From positions 1,877,794 through 1,941,793 of the forward strand of contig NZ_KB849655.1 of the NCBI RefSeq assembly GCF_000368765.1: a DNA stretch of 64,000 nt, written 5' to 3'. This DNA comes from Acinetobacter junii CIP 64.5 (lineage in GTDB: Bacteria > Pseudomonadota > Gammaproteobacteria > Pseudomonadales > Moraxellaceae). Under the pieces are notes generated by a model. The model did not search any database, was not told the DNA's origin, and saw only the letters and a program-made list of their open reading frames with translations. Within the stretch, counting starts at the first letter, position 1, and each line of letters starts with the position of its first letter. The position numbers were made by a program, and so were the translations under genes. This document shows, one piece after another, positions 1-8,509 of the stretch.

Positions 1-2
1 AA

Positions 3-239
3 CTGAAGTCATTTCTAGGTCGAAGCCGCAATGCGATACAAACGCAAATATGGATTGCATTAATTGCCTATTTGCTGGTGAACTTCGCTAAACACATGGC
101 ACAAGAAGGATGGAGTGTTCAGCGTTTACTGAGAATTATTCAGGTCAATTTATTTGAAAGGAAACTTTTAAGGTCACTCTTTGTGCCTGATAAAAAATGG
201 CGAAAACAAGAAAAACCTCAATTGAGGTTCTTCTTGTGA
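3..239 (+). CDS. IS4-like transposase, C-terminal fragment (cut by window edge)
   Basis: An open frame enters from the left edge and ends with TGA at 237-239, giving 78 visible residues. The visible part has the pattern NAIQTQIWIALIAYLL followed by WSVQRLLRIIQVNLFER, which resembles the C-terminus of IS4-superfamily DDE transposases (the DUF4372-type group). A basic tail follows. The rest of the element lies outside the window, so neither its intactness nor its left inverted repeat can be judged. It ends about 50 bases from the stop codon of the next gene, which reads towards it. Family assignment is by recognition only; the general call of transposase is fairly safe, the exact IS is unknown. 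Confidence 0.6.
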   Translation: MKSFLGRSRNAIQTQIWIALIAYLLVNFAKHMAQEGWSVQRLLRIIQVNLFERKLLRSLFVPDKKWRKQEKPQLRFFL

Positions 240-292
240 TATTTGTGGGACAGCAGTGGCATGAGCTGCCTTTTTTCACCCTGTTCAATTGG

Positions 293-1048
293 TTATACGA
301 TCCCACCATTTACTCGAATAGTCTGAGCATTAATCCAGTTACCATCATCACTAACTACAAAATTAAGTACCGCCGCAATGTCTTCAACTGTGCCCAAACG
401 CTCAAGTGGGGATGCTTTTGCCAATTGAGCAATCAACTCATCACTTTTTCCTTCAAAAAATAATTCCGTTGCAGTTGGACCGGGTGCGACTGCATTCACA
501 GTAATATTTTTAGCTCTAAGTTCCTTGGCTAGAATGGCAGTCAAAGACTCGATCGCAGCTTTAGAGGCTGTATACATTCCATATCCTTCTAGTTTCATAC
601 CAATCACACTACTCGATAAATTAATAATTTTCCCGCCTTGCTCAAGTCGTTTCGCTGCTTCTCGCATGGCATACAAAGAGCCTTTTAGATTAATCGCAAT
701 CACTTTATCGATTGTTGCATCATCCAATAGCGCAATTTTTTTGAAATTCATAATGCCCGCATTATTGATCAGAACATCTATTTTTCCATACATATTAATC
801 ACGTAATCAAACAATAATTCCACCTGATTTGATTGGCTGACATCCGCTTTAAATCGGCTCGCAGTACCTCCAGCCGCTTTAATATTTTCTACGATTTGAG
901 TGGCTTGTTGATCATTATTGGCATAGTTAATCACCACCTTATGTCCTTGTTGCGCTAACAAAGTTGCGGTAAAAGCACCAATTCCGCGTGATGCACCTGT
1001 AATCAGAACAACTTTTTTATCATCGCGATCATTTGAAGATGTATTCAT
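293..1048 (-). CDS. SDR-family oxidoreductase
   Basis: This is a classical short-chain dehydrogenase of 251 residues. It has the NAD(P)-binding TGASRGIG motif near the N-terminus, NNAG in the middle, a catalytic Ser region (INLSSSV) and the YTASK active-site motif. The C-terminal half has the NAVAPGPTATELF segment typical of the family. I chose the ATG at 1048 because GAGGT lies about six bases upstream; a longer frame begins at 1087 but has no comparable ribosome site. The substrate cannot be told from sequence. The gene is divergent from a LysR regulator 122 bp away, which is a common arrangement for a regulator controlling its neighbour, so this gene may be its target. That link is inference. 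Confidence 0.85.
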   Translation of the reverse strand: MNTSSNDRDDKKVVLITGASRGIGAFTATLLAQQGHKVVINYANNDQQATQIVENIKAAGGTASRFKADVSQSNQVELLFDYVINMYGKIDVLINNAGIMNFKKIALLDDATIDKVIAINLKGSLYAMREAAKRLEQGGKIINLSSSVIGMKLEGYGMYTASKAAIESLTAILAKELRAKNITVNAVAPGPTATELFFEGKSDELIAQLAKASPLERLGTVEDIAAVLNFVVSDDGNWINAQTIRVNGGIV

Positions 1049-1170
1049 TATAGACCTCACATAAGTCAACTTATCATTGAATACCAATCATGATAATGTT
1101 CTGTTAGAGGCAAATAATCCTGATAAATTCGGCATCATTATCCGAAGAATACGAACAAAAGAAGGGCGCT
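1049..1170. promoter_or_regulatory. Divergent SDR/LysR promoter region
   Basis: The 122 bp between the divergent SDR and LysR genes must hold both promoters. It contains an interrupted inverted repeat with arms GATAATG near 1092 and CATTATC near 1136-1142. LysR-type proteins usually bind dyad elements in such regions. No strong -35/-10 pair stood out, and the site is a candidate only. Confidence 0.35.
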
Positions 1171-2067
1171 ATGGATAAACTCAATGCGATGTCAGCATTT
1201 ATACAGGTGGTTGAGCATAAGAGTTTCACTAAAGCAGCGCAGTTCCTTAATTTACCTCGCTCGACCCTTACTGATGCTGTCCAGCAATTGGAGGCTCAAC
1301 TCAATACACGTCTACTTTTTCGCACAACTCGTCAAGTGAGCCTGACTGATGAAGGTGCGATCTATTATCAACATTGCAAATATATTCTGGCTTATATTGA
1401 TGAATCCGAAAATGACTTCATTCATGCTAAGCCTAAAGGCATATTAAAAATCGAAGTGCATGGAATCTTCGCATCTCATTTCATCATTCCACATTTACAT
1501 TTATTTTTAGCAGAGTATCCAGACATACAACTTCATTTGACTGAAAGTGACCGATATGTCGATCTCATAAAAGAAGGAATTGATTGTGTTATTCGAATCG
1601 GACAACTGAATGACAGTGAACTTGTCGTTAGAGCACTAGGACAGGTTGAACAAATCACACTTGCGAGCCCTAAATACTTAGAAAAATATGGTGTACCAAA
1701 AACATTAGCGGATTTAAAACAGCATTTTATGGTCGGGTTTTATTCTTCAGCTCGACAAAAACCACTACCTTTAGAATTTGTAGTGCGTAATGAGTTAAAG
1801 CTATATGAGCTAAATTCAATGCTTCAAGTCAACGGCGCTCACTCATACTCAGCCGCAGCAATTCAAGGTTTTGGAATTATCCAAGCGCCTCGTTATGGTC
1901 ATCTAGAAGAAATTGAAAATGGACTACTTTGCCCATTATTAACAGAATATATCGTCCCCTCTTTACCAGTCTCTTTACTTTATCCATCTAAATCATTGGT
2001 CTCGCCTAGACAACGTGTGTTTATCGATTGGGTTGTCCAGCATTTTAAAGATCATCCTTTAAGGTAG
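1171..2067 (+). CDS. LysR-type transcriptional regulator
   Basis: The 298-residue product has the usual size of a LysR regulator. Residues 1-60 form the winged helix-turn-helix (MSAFIQVVEHKSFTKAAQFL, then LPRSTLTDAVQQLEAQL, then RLLFRTTRQVSLTDEG). The remainder is a periplasmic-binding-like effector domain. The pattern of the DNA-binding domain resembles the large AaeR/DsdC-like group that often regulates oxidoreductases. AGAAGG sits a few bases before the ATG. It is divergent from the SDR gene and probably controls it and itself, by family habit. The effector is unknown. Confidence 0.88.
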   Translation: MDKLNAMSAFIQVVEHKSFTKAAQFLNLPRSTLTDAVQQLEAQLNTRLLFRTTRQVSLTDEGAIYYQHCKYILAYIDESENDFIHAKPKGILKIEVHGIFASHFIIPHLHLFLAEYPDIQLHLTESDRYVDLIKEGIDCVIRIGQLNDSELVVRALGQVEQITLASPKYLEKYGVPKTLADLKQHFMVGFYSSARQKPLPLEFVVRNELKLYELNSMLQVNGAHSYSAAAIQGFGIIQAPRYGHLEEIENGLLCPLLTEYIVPSLPVSLLYPSKSLVSPRQRVFIDWVVQHFKDHPLR

Positions 2068-2077
2068 TACTCAAAAA

Positions 2078-2107
2078 TAAAGAGCCACAAATGCGGCTCT
2101 TTTTCTT
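2078..2107. terminator. Bidirectional rho-independent terminator
   Basis: A hairpin with stem AGAGCC (2081-2086) and GGCTCT (2095-2100) is followed by a T-run on the plus strand and preceded by an A-rich run that gives U residues on the minus strand. It lies between the convergent LysR and DUF4259 genes and can serve both. Confidence 0.75.
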
Positions 2108-2515
2108 TTAATTTAAAGCATCTTTTAACTGCTGAATGTTCCCCAACCATAACTCATATTCATCGGACTCTAGCCACAATTCCTTGAGTTCAGAATCATC
2201 AGCAACTATTCGTTCCAAAACACGCTTCGCCAATGACAACAGATCATCACTTGGTTGCTCCGAAATGGTTTCTAACCATTGATCTACTTTCTCAGTGTAA
2301 ACATCGGATTGAGTCCCTTTGCCAAGACGCTTTGCAATTACTTCAACCGCAGCAATGGCTTCCATCGCTAAATCAGCATCTAAATACTCATCGCCCTCAT
2401 CAAGTGCCACCTGTAAAGCAGCCTCAATCACTGAAAAGTCTGTCGCATCCTCTAGTTCGTATGCCCAGTCATTTGCAGTGTCATTTCCAAACGATTCATG
2501 TGACCATGTTCCCAT
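2108..2515 (-). CDS. DUF4259 domain protein
   Basis: The 135-residue product begins MGTWSHESFGND, the signature start of DUF4259 proteins, and is acidic throughout (runs such as ELEDATDF and ALDEGDEYLDADLAMEA). The family is cytoplasmic and has no assigned function as far as I know. A second ATG lies one codon upstream at 2518; both fit the AAAGGA ribosome site, and I prefer 2515 because the family motif starts there. Helix-rich sequence, no signal peptide and no membrane segment are visible. It lies 40 bp downstream of the thioredoxin-like gene on the same strand and may share its transcript. Confidence 0.7.
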   Translation of the reverse strand: MGTWSHESFGNDTANDWAYELEDATDFSVIEAALQVALDEGDEYLDADLAMEAIAAVEVIAKRLGKGTQSDVYTEKVDQWLETISEQPSDDLLSLAKRVLERIVADDSELKELWLESDEYELWLGNIQQLKDALN

Positions 2516-2557
2516 CATTTTTTCCTTTTTTATTGTTCAGTATTAAAATGCTCAAAG

Positions 2558-3844
2558 TTACTCTTGGCTTTGTTGTTTATACTTTTCTTCTAAAACATTA
2601 CTAATAATGCTTTCAATCATCCACACTCGATACAAACTATTAAACACATAAGTTTGTCCGTCTATACGAAACTCTAAGACTGGAAAATCAGGTTGATGCT
2701 TTTCCTGACACAGAACATCATTTTGCTTTAAGTATTGTTCAACATCTTGTTCAGTCAGTTGGTCAATATCCAGACGCTTTTGCATTTTTTGAAAATGCGC
2801 CTTAAAGGATAAGTCTTTTCCACGTGTCCAAACCGCTTCTAAAATCTCATGCATGCAGTCGACTTGTTGCTCAACAGGGACGCTATAAAACAATTTTGCC
2901 ATTTCATAGGTTGCCTCTTTGGTTGGTCGACAAAAAGGTGTAAATGCAACTTGTGTCCGCTTAGATACTCGTGTTGCCAAACTCCAATCAAACCAATCAC
3001 GTCCGTGATAACTTAATGGATACACGCTTAATTGGATATTGTAATAATTTGCCAGTTCTTCTTTGATGTAGGCGAGTAATAGCCAGCTCATTGGATCTTC
3101 AAGAGCGATATATAAATCCAGCTCTGGATGCAAACCTTGAACTTCAGTTATAGACTCACCGTCATTGATTAAATGCTCTCGCCACTCAATATGATTAATC
3201 AAAAAGATGGGATTACCCGTAAGTAGTTTTTGTTGTTTTAAACGGCGGGTCAAACGTAATAAATCATCAACAGCTTGATACTTACGCTCACCAAATTCGA
3301 AATAGCTAGCAATCACTGGCACATCTTTAAAAATGCGTTCTGGGTAATTTTGTGGAGTTTGATGCTTGCTGGCCATGGCATGCAAAGTACGTAATTTTCC
3401 ATATTGCTGCTGCCAAAGCATATGAAAAACATCTTCTAGTAAATGTAAAAAATTTTGTTCTCTTAATGGCGTATTTCTTAGAATTGTTTCTGCTTGTTGT
3501 AAGGCTTCTGCTGTTGGTATTTCAGGTGTATCGTCAAATCCAAAACGATGCTGTTTTGCTAGAATCTTGGCATCATTTAGACAATATTGAAGCCAATCTT
3601 CGGCTGTCATTCCATTTGGGGGTTCTGCACCCTGTCTAGATATAATCACCTTTAATGGTTTGAGTTCGTCACTCAAAATCTCATTCAACTGATCCAGTTG
3701 TTGTACCGCAAGATAACTATAAACATCGTCTAAACGAAGATAAATGCTTAAACCCTGTTCCGTGGGTAATTCCGCCTGCCGAGAAGGTTTTTGGTAAAAC
3801 CAACGCGATCGGATGGGATCAAACCAACGACGTAACAAAGACAT
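2558..3844 (-). CDS. Tandem DsbA/HCCA-like thioredoxin-fold protein
   Basis: The 428-residue product looks like two repeated modules of the DsbA/2-hydroxychromene-2-carboxylate isomerase superfamily. The first half starts a module with GLSIYLRLDDVYSYLAVQQL, and the second with ELDLYIALEDPMSWLLLAYI; both match the beta-strand then D-x-x-S-hydrophobic start of HCCA-like folds. Neither carries a CxxC redox centre, so disulfide chemistry is unlikely. There is no signal peptide, so the protein should be cytoplasmic; the conserved start has GAGG eight bases before ATG. Isomerase or glutathione-transferase-like activity is possible but unproven. The two-module reading is my inference from the repeated pattern. 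Confidence 0.6.
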   Translation of the reverse strand: MSLLRRWFDPIRSRWFYQKPSRQAELPTEQGLSIYLRLDDVYSYLAVQQLDQLNEILSDELKPLKVIISRQGAEPPNGMTAEDWLQYCLNDAKILAKQHRFGFDDTPEIPTAEALQQAETILRNTPLREQNFLHLLEDVFHMLWQQQYGKLRTLHAMASKHQTPQNYPERIFKDVPVIASYFEFGERKYQAVDDLLRLTRRLKQQKLLTGNPIFLINHIEWREHLINDGESITEVQGLHPELDLYIALEDPMSWLLLAYIKEELANYYNIQLSVYPLSYHGRDWFDWSLATRVSKRTQVAFTPFCRPTKEATYEMAKLFYSVPVEQQVDCMHEILEAVWTRGKDLSFKAHFQKMQKRLDIDQLTEQDVEQYLKQNDVLCQEKHQPDFPVLEFRIDGQTYVFNSLYRVWMIESIISNVLEEKYKQQSQE

Positions 3845-3945
3845 GTCGATAGCCTCTAATGGTCATAAAATCTGTAAGTGAATGAAATTGTACTCACGTA
3901 TCAATTTATACGTCAGCAAAAATTATCTTCAGTATCTAATAAAAT

Positions 3946-3999
3946 CAAAAAAAAATCCCCCTTTTATTGTAAGAGGGATCTCGCCGCTTTAAGCGGCGA
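3946..3999 (-). terminator. ilvD terminator
   Basis: Immediately after ilvD on the minus strand there is a strong hairpin (CGCCGCTT / AAGCGGCG, about 3981-3997), then a second weaker hairpin made from CCCTCTT and AAGGGGG, then a long U-run encoded by 3946-3956. Together they make a convincing rho-independent terminator. Confidence 0.8.
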
Positions 4000-4005
4000 T
4001 CAGAA

Positions 4006-5835
4006 TTACAGAACGCGAATAGCGCCTTTTGCTGCGCTCGTAGAGTGCATTGCATAAATCTTAAGTGATTTAGAAACTTTACGCTTGCGCTCTTCAGCTG
4101 GATGCCAGCCTTTCGCTTCTTGAACCGTACGACGATGAGCCATCGTTGCATCATCTACATTCAAGTGAATCGTACGATTTGGAATATCGATTTCAATGGT
4201 ATCGCCATCTTCAACTAACCCAATCGCACCGCCTTCAGCAGCTTCAGGAGACACGTGACCAATTGATAAGCCTGAAGAACCACCAGAGAAACGACCATCC
4301 GTAATCAAAGCGCAGTCTTTACCTAAACCTTTTGATTTCAAGTAGCTTGTTGGATACAACATTTCTTGCATACCTGGACCACCGCGTGGACCTTCGTAGC
4401 GAATCACAACAATGTCACCTGCAACGATCTTATGATCTAAGATTGCTTCAACCGCTGAATCTTGGCTTTCAAAAACACGTGCTGTGCCGGTGAATTTCAG
4501 AATCGATTCATCTACACCCGCTGTTTTAACGATACAACCATCTAATGCGATGTTACCGTAAAGTACAGCTAAACCACCGTCTTTAGAGAAAGCATGTTCC
4601 GCATTACGGATTACGCCTTTCTCACGGTCACCATCAAGCGTTGAATAATAACGGTTTTGTGAGAATGCGACTTGCGTAGGAACACCGCCTGGAGAAGAGC
4701 GATAGAATTCATAAACATCAGGATCTTCAGTGCGAATAATATCCCACTTATCTAAAGCATCTTTCAGTGTTTTTTCATGTACGGTTGGGCATGAAGTATT
4801 CAGTAGATTGGCACGATCAAGCTCACCTAAGATCGCCATAATACCGCCCGCACGATGCACATCTTCCATATGTACATCAGATTTTGCAGGTGCAACTTTA
4901 GACAACACTGGTACTTGACGAGACAAGCGATCAATATCATCCATTGTAAAATCAACTTCAGCTTCATGTGCAGCTGCAAGTAAGTGTAATACGGTGTTGG
5001 TTGAACCACCCATTGCAATATCAAGCGTCATTGCATTTTCAAACGCAGCTTTAGTTGCAATTGAACGCGGCAAAATGCTGTCATCATTCTGTTCGTAATA
5101 ACGCTTCGCAAGTTCAACAACTAAACGACCCGCTTTTAGGAATAATTTTTCACGATTGGCATGAGTTGCAACAATTGAACCATTGCCTGGTAATGATAAA
5201 CCTAATGCTTCTGTTAAACAGTTCATCGAGTTTGCAGTAAACATACCTGAACATGAACCACAAGTAGGACACGCAGAGCGTTCGAAAGCAGCAACTTCTT
5301 CATCGGTATAGCTTTCATCAGCAGCAACAACCATCGCATCAACAAGGTCAATCGCTTTTTCATCGCCACGGAATTTAACTTTACCCGCTTCCATTGGGCC
5401 GCCAGAAACGAAAACCACTGGAATATTAAGGCGCATAGCCGCCATGAGCATTCCTGGTGTGATCTTGTCACAGTTCGAGATACAAACCATCGCATCTGCA
5501 CAGTGCGCATTGACCATGTATTCTACAGAATCGGCAATTAAATCACGTGATGGTAGTGAATACAGCATCCCGTCATGCCCCATGGCAATCCCATCATCCA
5601 CGGCAATGGTATTAAATTCTTTTGCGACACCACCAGAAGCTTCAATTTCTCGTGCAACCAGTTGCCCTAAATCTTTAAGATGCACGTGACCTGGAACGAA
5701 TTGGGTAAATGAGTTGACCACCGCAATAATTGGTTTGCCAAAATCTTCATCTTTCATACCAGTCGCACGCCATAAACCGCGCGCGCCCGCCATATTTCTT
5801 CCATGTGTTGATGTTTTTGAACGATAATCAGGCAT
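4006..5835 (-). CDS. ilvD: Dihydroxy-acid dehydratase
   Basis: IlvD converts 2,3-dihydroxy-3-methylvalerate and -isovalerate to the 2-keto acids that precede isoleucine and valine. The 609-residue length fits the family. Iron-sulfur and active-site landmarks are present: [12 protein letters not shown] around residue 120, [22 protein letters not shown] around 190-210, and the C-terminal TDGRFSGG...IGHVSPEAA block. The start at 5835 gives the standard beginning [21 protein letters not shown] lies ten bases upstream. A longer frame from 5877 adds 14 residues that do not fit the family. The gene stands alone here with its own terminator. Identification is secure. Confidence 0.97.
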   Translation of the reverse strand: MPDYRSKTSTHGRNMAGARGLWRATGMKDEDFGKPIIAVVNSFTQFVPGHVHLKDLGQLVAREIEASGGVAKEFNTIAVDDGIAMGHDGMLYSLPSRDLIADSVEYMVNAHCADAMVCISNCDKITPGMLMAAMRLNIPVVFVSGGPMEAGKVKFRGDEKAIDLVDAMVVAADESYTDEEVAAFERSACPTCGSCSGMFTANSMNCLTEALGLSLPGNGSIVATHANREKLFLKAGRLVVELAKRYYEQNDDSILPRSIATKAAFENAMTLDIAMGGSTNTVLHLLAAAHEAEVDFTMDDIDRLSRQVPVLSKVAPAKSDVHMEDVHRAGGIMAILGELDRANLLNTSCPTVHEKTLKDALDKWDIIRTEDPDVYEFYRSSPGGVPTQVAFSQNRYYSTLDGDREKGVIRNAEHAFSKDGGLAVLYGNIALDGCIVKTAGVDESILKFTGTARVFESQDSAVEAILDHKIVAGDIVVIRYEGPRGGPGMQEMLYPTSYLKSKGLGKDCALITDGRFSGGSSGLSIGHVSPEAAEGGAIGLVEDGDTIEIDIPNRTIHLNVDDATMAHRRTVQEAKGWHPAEERKRKVSKSLKIYAMHSTSAAKGAIRVL

Positions 5836-6010
5836 TTTGTATTCCCAACAAGTGTGTGCTCGAGATGAATAAGACATTCTCTCTGGCGAAATGATACTGA
5901 GCTTTTCCCATCATACTACAAGTTATCGTTTAACTGATGACCAGCGAACCTATCTTTTTTGTTCAAAGACAATTCCTTTCACCTAATTAGGGGCTAGTGG
6001 CTTTTTGGCT

Positions 6011-6016
6011 TATAAT
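6011..6016 (+). promoter_or_regulatory. Candidate -10 box for fmt-rsmB
   Basis: A perfect TATAAT lies 30 bp upstream of the fmt start. The region 17 bp before it has no good -35 hexamer, so the call rests on the -10 alone. Confidence 0.4.
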
Positions 6017-6045
6017 TTGGGGCAAATTTTCTGTGGATTATCTTT

Positions 6046-7008
6046 GTGAAGATCATTTTTGCTGGTACGCCTGAATTTGCGGCAACCGCATTGGCGGCAT
6101 TATTAAAAACACCACACCAGATTATTGCGGTTTACACTCAACCTGATCGTAAATCAGGACGCGGACAAAAGCTTACACCTTCTCCTGTGAAGCAACTTGC
6201 ACTTGAACATGGCTTACCTGTTTTTCAACCACTGCATTTTAAAGCGTCAACTGAAGAAGGTTTAGCTGCCCAACAAGAGCTAGCAGCTTTGGGTGCTGAT
6301 GTCATGGTAGTCGCCGCTTATGGTCTGATCTTGCCACAAACCGTATTAGATACGCCTAAATATGGTTGTTTAAACATTCACGGTTCTCTATTACCTCGTT
6401 GGCGTGGAGCAGCTCCGATTCAACGTGCAATCGCAACAGGAGATGCTGAAACAGGTATCACCATCATGCAAATGGCAGCAGGTTTGGACACAGGCGATAT
6501 GATGTACAAAACCTATTGCCCAATTACTGCAGAAGATACCTCTGCAACCTTGCATGACAAGTTGGCAACTCAAGGTGCTGAAGCCATTTGTACCGTGCTT
6601 GAATCTGAGCAAAGTTTGCAATCATTTATTGCCAAACGTGAAGTTCAAGATGAATCCCTGACGGTTTATGCACATAAATTAGTAAAATCAGAAGCACGTA
6701 TTGATTGGACAAAAACTGCAATCCAAATCGACCGCAATATTCGTGCGTTCAACCCTTGGCCTGTGGCTTTTATTCAATTGGATGAAAATAACGCCTTACG
6801 TGTTTGGAGTTCAATGCCCTCCGAGATCAGTAAAGCAAATGCTCAATTAGGTGAAATTCTTGCAATTGATAAGCAAGGCGTACATGTCGCTTGTGGTGAA
6901 AACAGTGTCGTGTGCTTAACCAGTTTACAGTGGTCAGGTGGTAAAGCGCTCAATGCTGTCCAAATTGCCCAAACTCAAAAATTACATCTTGGACAAATTC
7001 TCCCATGA
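6046..7008 (+). CDS. fmt: Methionyl-tRNA formyltransferase
   Basis: Fmt formylates the initiator methionyl-tRNA using 10-formyltetrahydrofolate. The 320-residue product has the usual length, with the N-terminal formyltransferase domain carrying NIHGSLLPRWRGAAPIQRAI around residues 107-126 and the catalytic D in AGLDTGDM around 146, followed by a C-terminal OB-like domain. Translation starts at GTG (6046), giving MKIIFAGTPEFA, the normal family start; no ATG fits. The gene overlaps rsmB by four bases (ATGA), so the two are translationally coupled. Confidence 0.97.
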   Translation: MKIIFAGTPEFAATALAALLKTPHQIIAVYTQPDRKSGRGQKLTPSPVKQLALEHGLPVFQPLHFKASTEEGLAAQQELAALGADVMVVAAYGLILPQTVLDTPKYGCLNIHGSLLPRWRGAAPIQRAIATGDAETGITIMQMAAGLDTGDMMYKTYCPITAEDTSATLHDKLATQGAEAICTVLESEQSLQSFIAKREVQDESLTVYAHKLVKSEARIDWTKTAIQIDRNIRAFNPWPVAFIQLDENNALRVWSSMPSEISKANAQLGEILAIDKQGVHVACGENSVVCLTSLQWSGGKALNAVQIAQTQKLHLGQILP

Positions 7009-8312
7009 GCCAATCGAATCAATCATCTATAAAAAATCTGAATCTACGTGCGCAAGTGATCAAAACACTTTTGGCTGTTCAAAATGGACAATCTTTGACT
7101 TCCGTATTGAATCAACATATCAATATAGTCTCTGAACGTGATCGTGGTTTATATCACGAACTGACTTTAGGTTGTTTACGCCAGTGGTTTTCATTAAAAG
7201 CCATTACCTTACCATTGCTCACCAAACCGTTAGACAATGAAGCATTAGAAAGTTGTTTATATCTTGGCTTATATCAAATTTTATGTACCCGTATTCCTGT
7301 ACATGCTGCAATCTCGGAAACTGTAAATGCTGCTAAGCAATTAGGTTTCGAGCCAATGAGTGGTTTGGTCAATGCGATTCTGCGTCGTGTTTCACGTGAA
7401 ACAGATGAATTTCAAATAGCTTTGAATAGTACACATGGTTTACCAAGTTGGTTATTCAAACGAATCAAAAAAGATTGGCCTGAGCAAGCAGAGTATCTAT
7501 GCCAAGCCTTAAAACAAGTCGCGCCACTCACCCTGCGCGTCAATGAACGCCAAGTTAGTCGTGATGAATATTTAGAGATTTTGGACGAAGAACAGATTGA
7601 TGCTCGTCCTTGCATGCTTTCCGACGTTGGTATTGTTTTGGAACAAACGGGCAATATTACCCATTTACCAGGTTTCGAAGAAGGTGGCTTTTCTGTTCAG
7701 GATGAACATGCTCAATTGTGCGCCACGCTTTTACCGAACCTAGATGGCAAAGTGGTGGTTGATGCTTGTGCTGCACCAGGCGGAAAGACAGCACACATCC
7801 TTGAGCGCTTTAATCCTAAAAAGCTGATCGCATTAGATCATGATGCAAAACGTTTATTGCGTGTTTCTGAAAATATCGAACGTCTTGGCTTAGATCAAAC
7901 TGAGGTGGAGATTATCGCAGCCGATGCCACCACATGGCAGGCACCAGAACCCGTCGATTGTATCGTGCTGGATGCACCTTGTTCTGCAACAGGTGTTATT
8001 CGTCGTCATCCTGATATTCGCTTGCTCAGACAATCCACAGACATCGCACAAACCGTGGCTTTACAGCAACAGATTTTGAGACAGATGTGGCAACAGCTTA
8101 AAGTTGGCGGTACGCTGCTTTATATCACCTGCTCAATATTAAAAGTCGAGAATGAGCAGCAGATGGTCGAGTTTTTTGCAGACCATCCCGATGCAAAAGA
8201 AATTAAAATCTCTGCGGATTGGGGTATAGAACAGATTCATGGTCGTCAGCTGTTGCCTTCAAATCAATCAGGTGATGGTTTCTACTATTGTCATATCCAA
8301 AAACAAGCGTAA
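7005..8312 (+). CDS. rsmB: 16S rRNA m5C967 methyltransferase
   Basis: RsmB (Sun/Fmu) methylates C967 of 16S rRNA. The 435-residue product has an N-terminal NusB-like RNA-binding domain (about 1-150) and a C-terminal Rossmann methyltransferase domain. The SAM-binding motif VDACAAPGGKT and the two catalytic cysteine motifs LDAPCSATG and YITCSILKVEN are all visible. It begins inside the end of fmt, as is usual in gammaproteobacteria, and is followed by a strong terminator. Confidence 0.96.
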   Translation: MSQSNQSSIKNLNLRAQVIKTLLAVQNGQSLTSVLNQHINIVSERDRGLYHELTLGCLRQWFSLKAITLPLLTKPLDNEALESCLYLGLYQILCTRIPVHAAISETVNAAKQLGFEPMSGLVNAILRRVSRETDEFQIALNSTHGLPSWLFKRIKKDWPEQAEYLCQALKQVAPLTLRVNERQVSRDEYLEILDEEQIDARPCMLSDVGIVLEQTGNITHLPGFEEGGFSVQDEHAQLCATLLPNLDGKVVVDACAAPGGKTAHILERFNPKKLIALDHDAKRLLRVSENIERLGLDQTEVEIIAADATTWQAPEPVDCIVLDAPCSATGVIRRHPDIRLLRQSTDIAQTVALQQQILRQMWQQLKVGGTLLYITCSILKVENEQQMVEFFADHPDAKEIKISADWGIEQIHGRQLLPSNQSGDGFYYCHIQKQA

Positions 8313-8313
8313 T

Positions 8314-8344
8314 AAAAAAGCAGGCTTAAAAGCCTGCTTTTTTT
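8314..8344. terminator. Bidirectional terminator, rsmB / metPS
   Basis: A near-perfect hairpin with arms AAAAAAGCAGGCTT and AAGCCTGCTTTTTT starts two bases after the rsmB stop. A and T runs on both sides let it also stop the convergent metP-metS transcript, whose last gene ends at 8354. Confidence 0.88.
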
Positions 8345-8353
8345 AAGAATCAA

Positions 8354-8497
8354 TCATAGCGTATGCTGATCTTTAACTTCTTCAAGAACATCATCTAAAT
8401 CTTCTGGATTCTTCATTAGGTGGCGAATCGACAAAGCGAGTCCACCCCATAAAAACACCATTGAAATAATCATCATTACGATTGCTGAAGTATTCAT
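8354..8497 (-). CDS. metS: MetS-type small subunit of NSS amino-acid importer
   Basis: A 47-residue frame starts at ATG 8497 and ends TGA at 8354. It begins MNTSAIVMMIISMVFLWGGL, a single membrane span, followed by a short RHLMKNPEDLDD motif and an acidic tail. This matches the MetS family of tiny subunits that accompany MetP-type sodium symporters (methionine/alanine import in Corynebacterium). The ribosome site AGGAG overlaps the metP stop codon region, and the start lies 12 bp after metP ends, so the two genes are co-transcribed and probably coupled. It is easily missed by gene callers because of its size. Confidence 0.85.
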   Translation of the reverse strand: MNTSAIVMMIISMVFLWGGLALSIRHLMKNPEDLDDVLEEVKDQHTL

Positions 8498-8509
8498 AAT
8501 TTTATTCTC

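Noticed and set aside
197..463. 88-codon plus-strand frame near the left edge
   Set aside because: It overlaps the transposase tail and the SDR gene on the opposite strand, has no ribosome site and no family resemblance.
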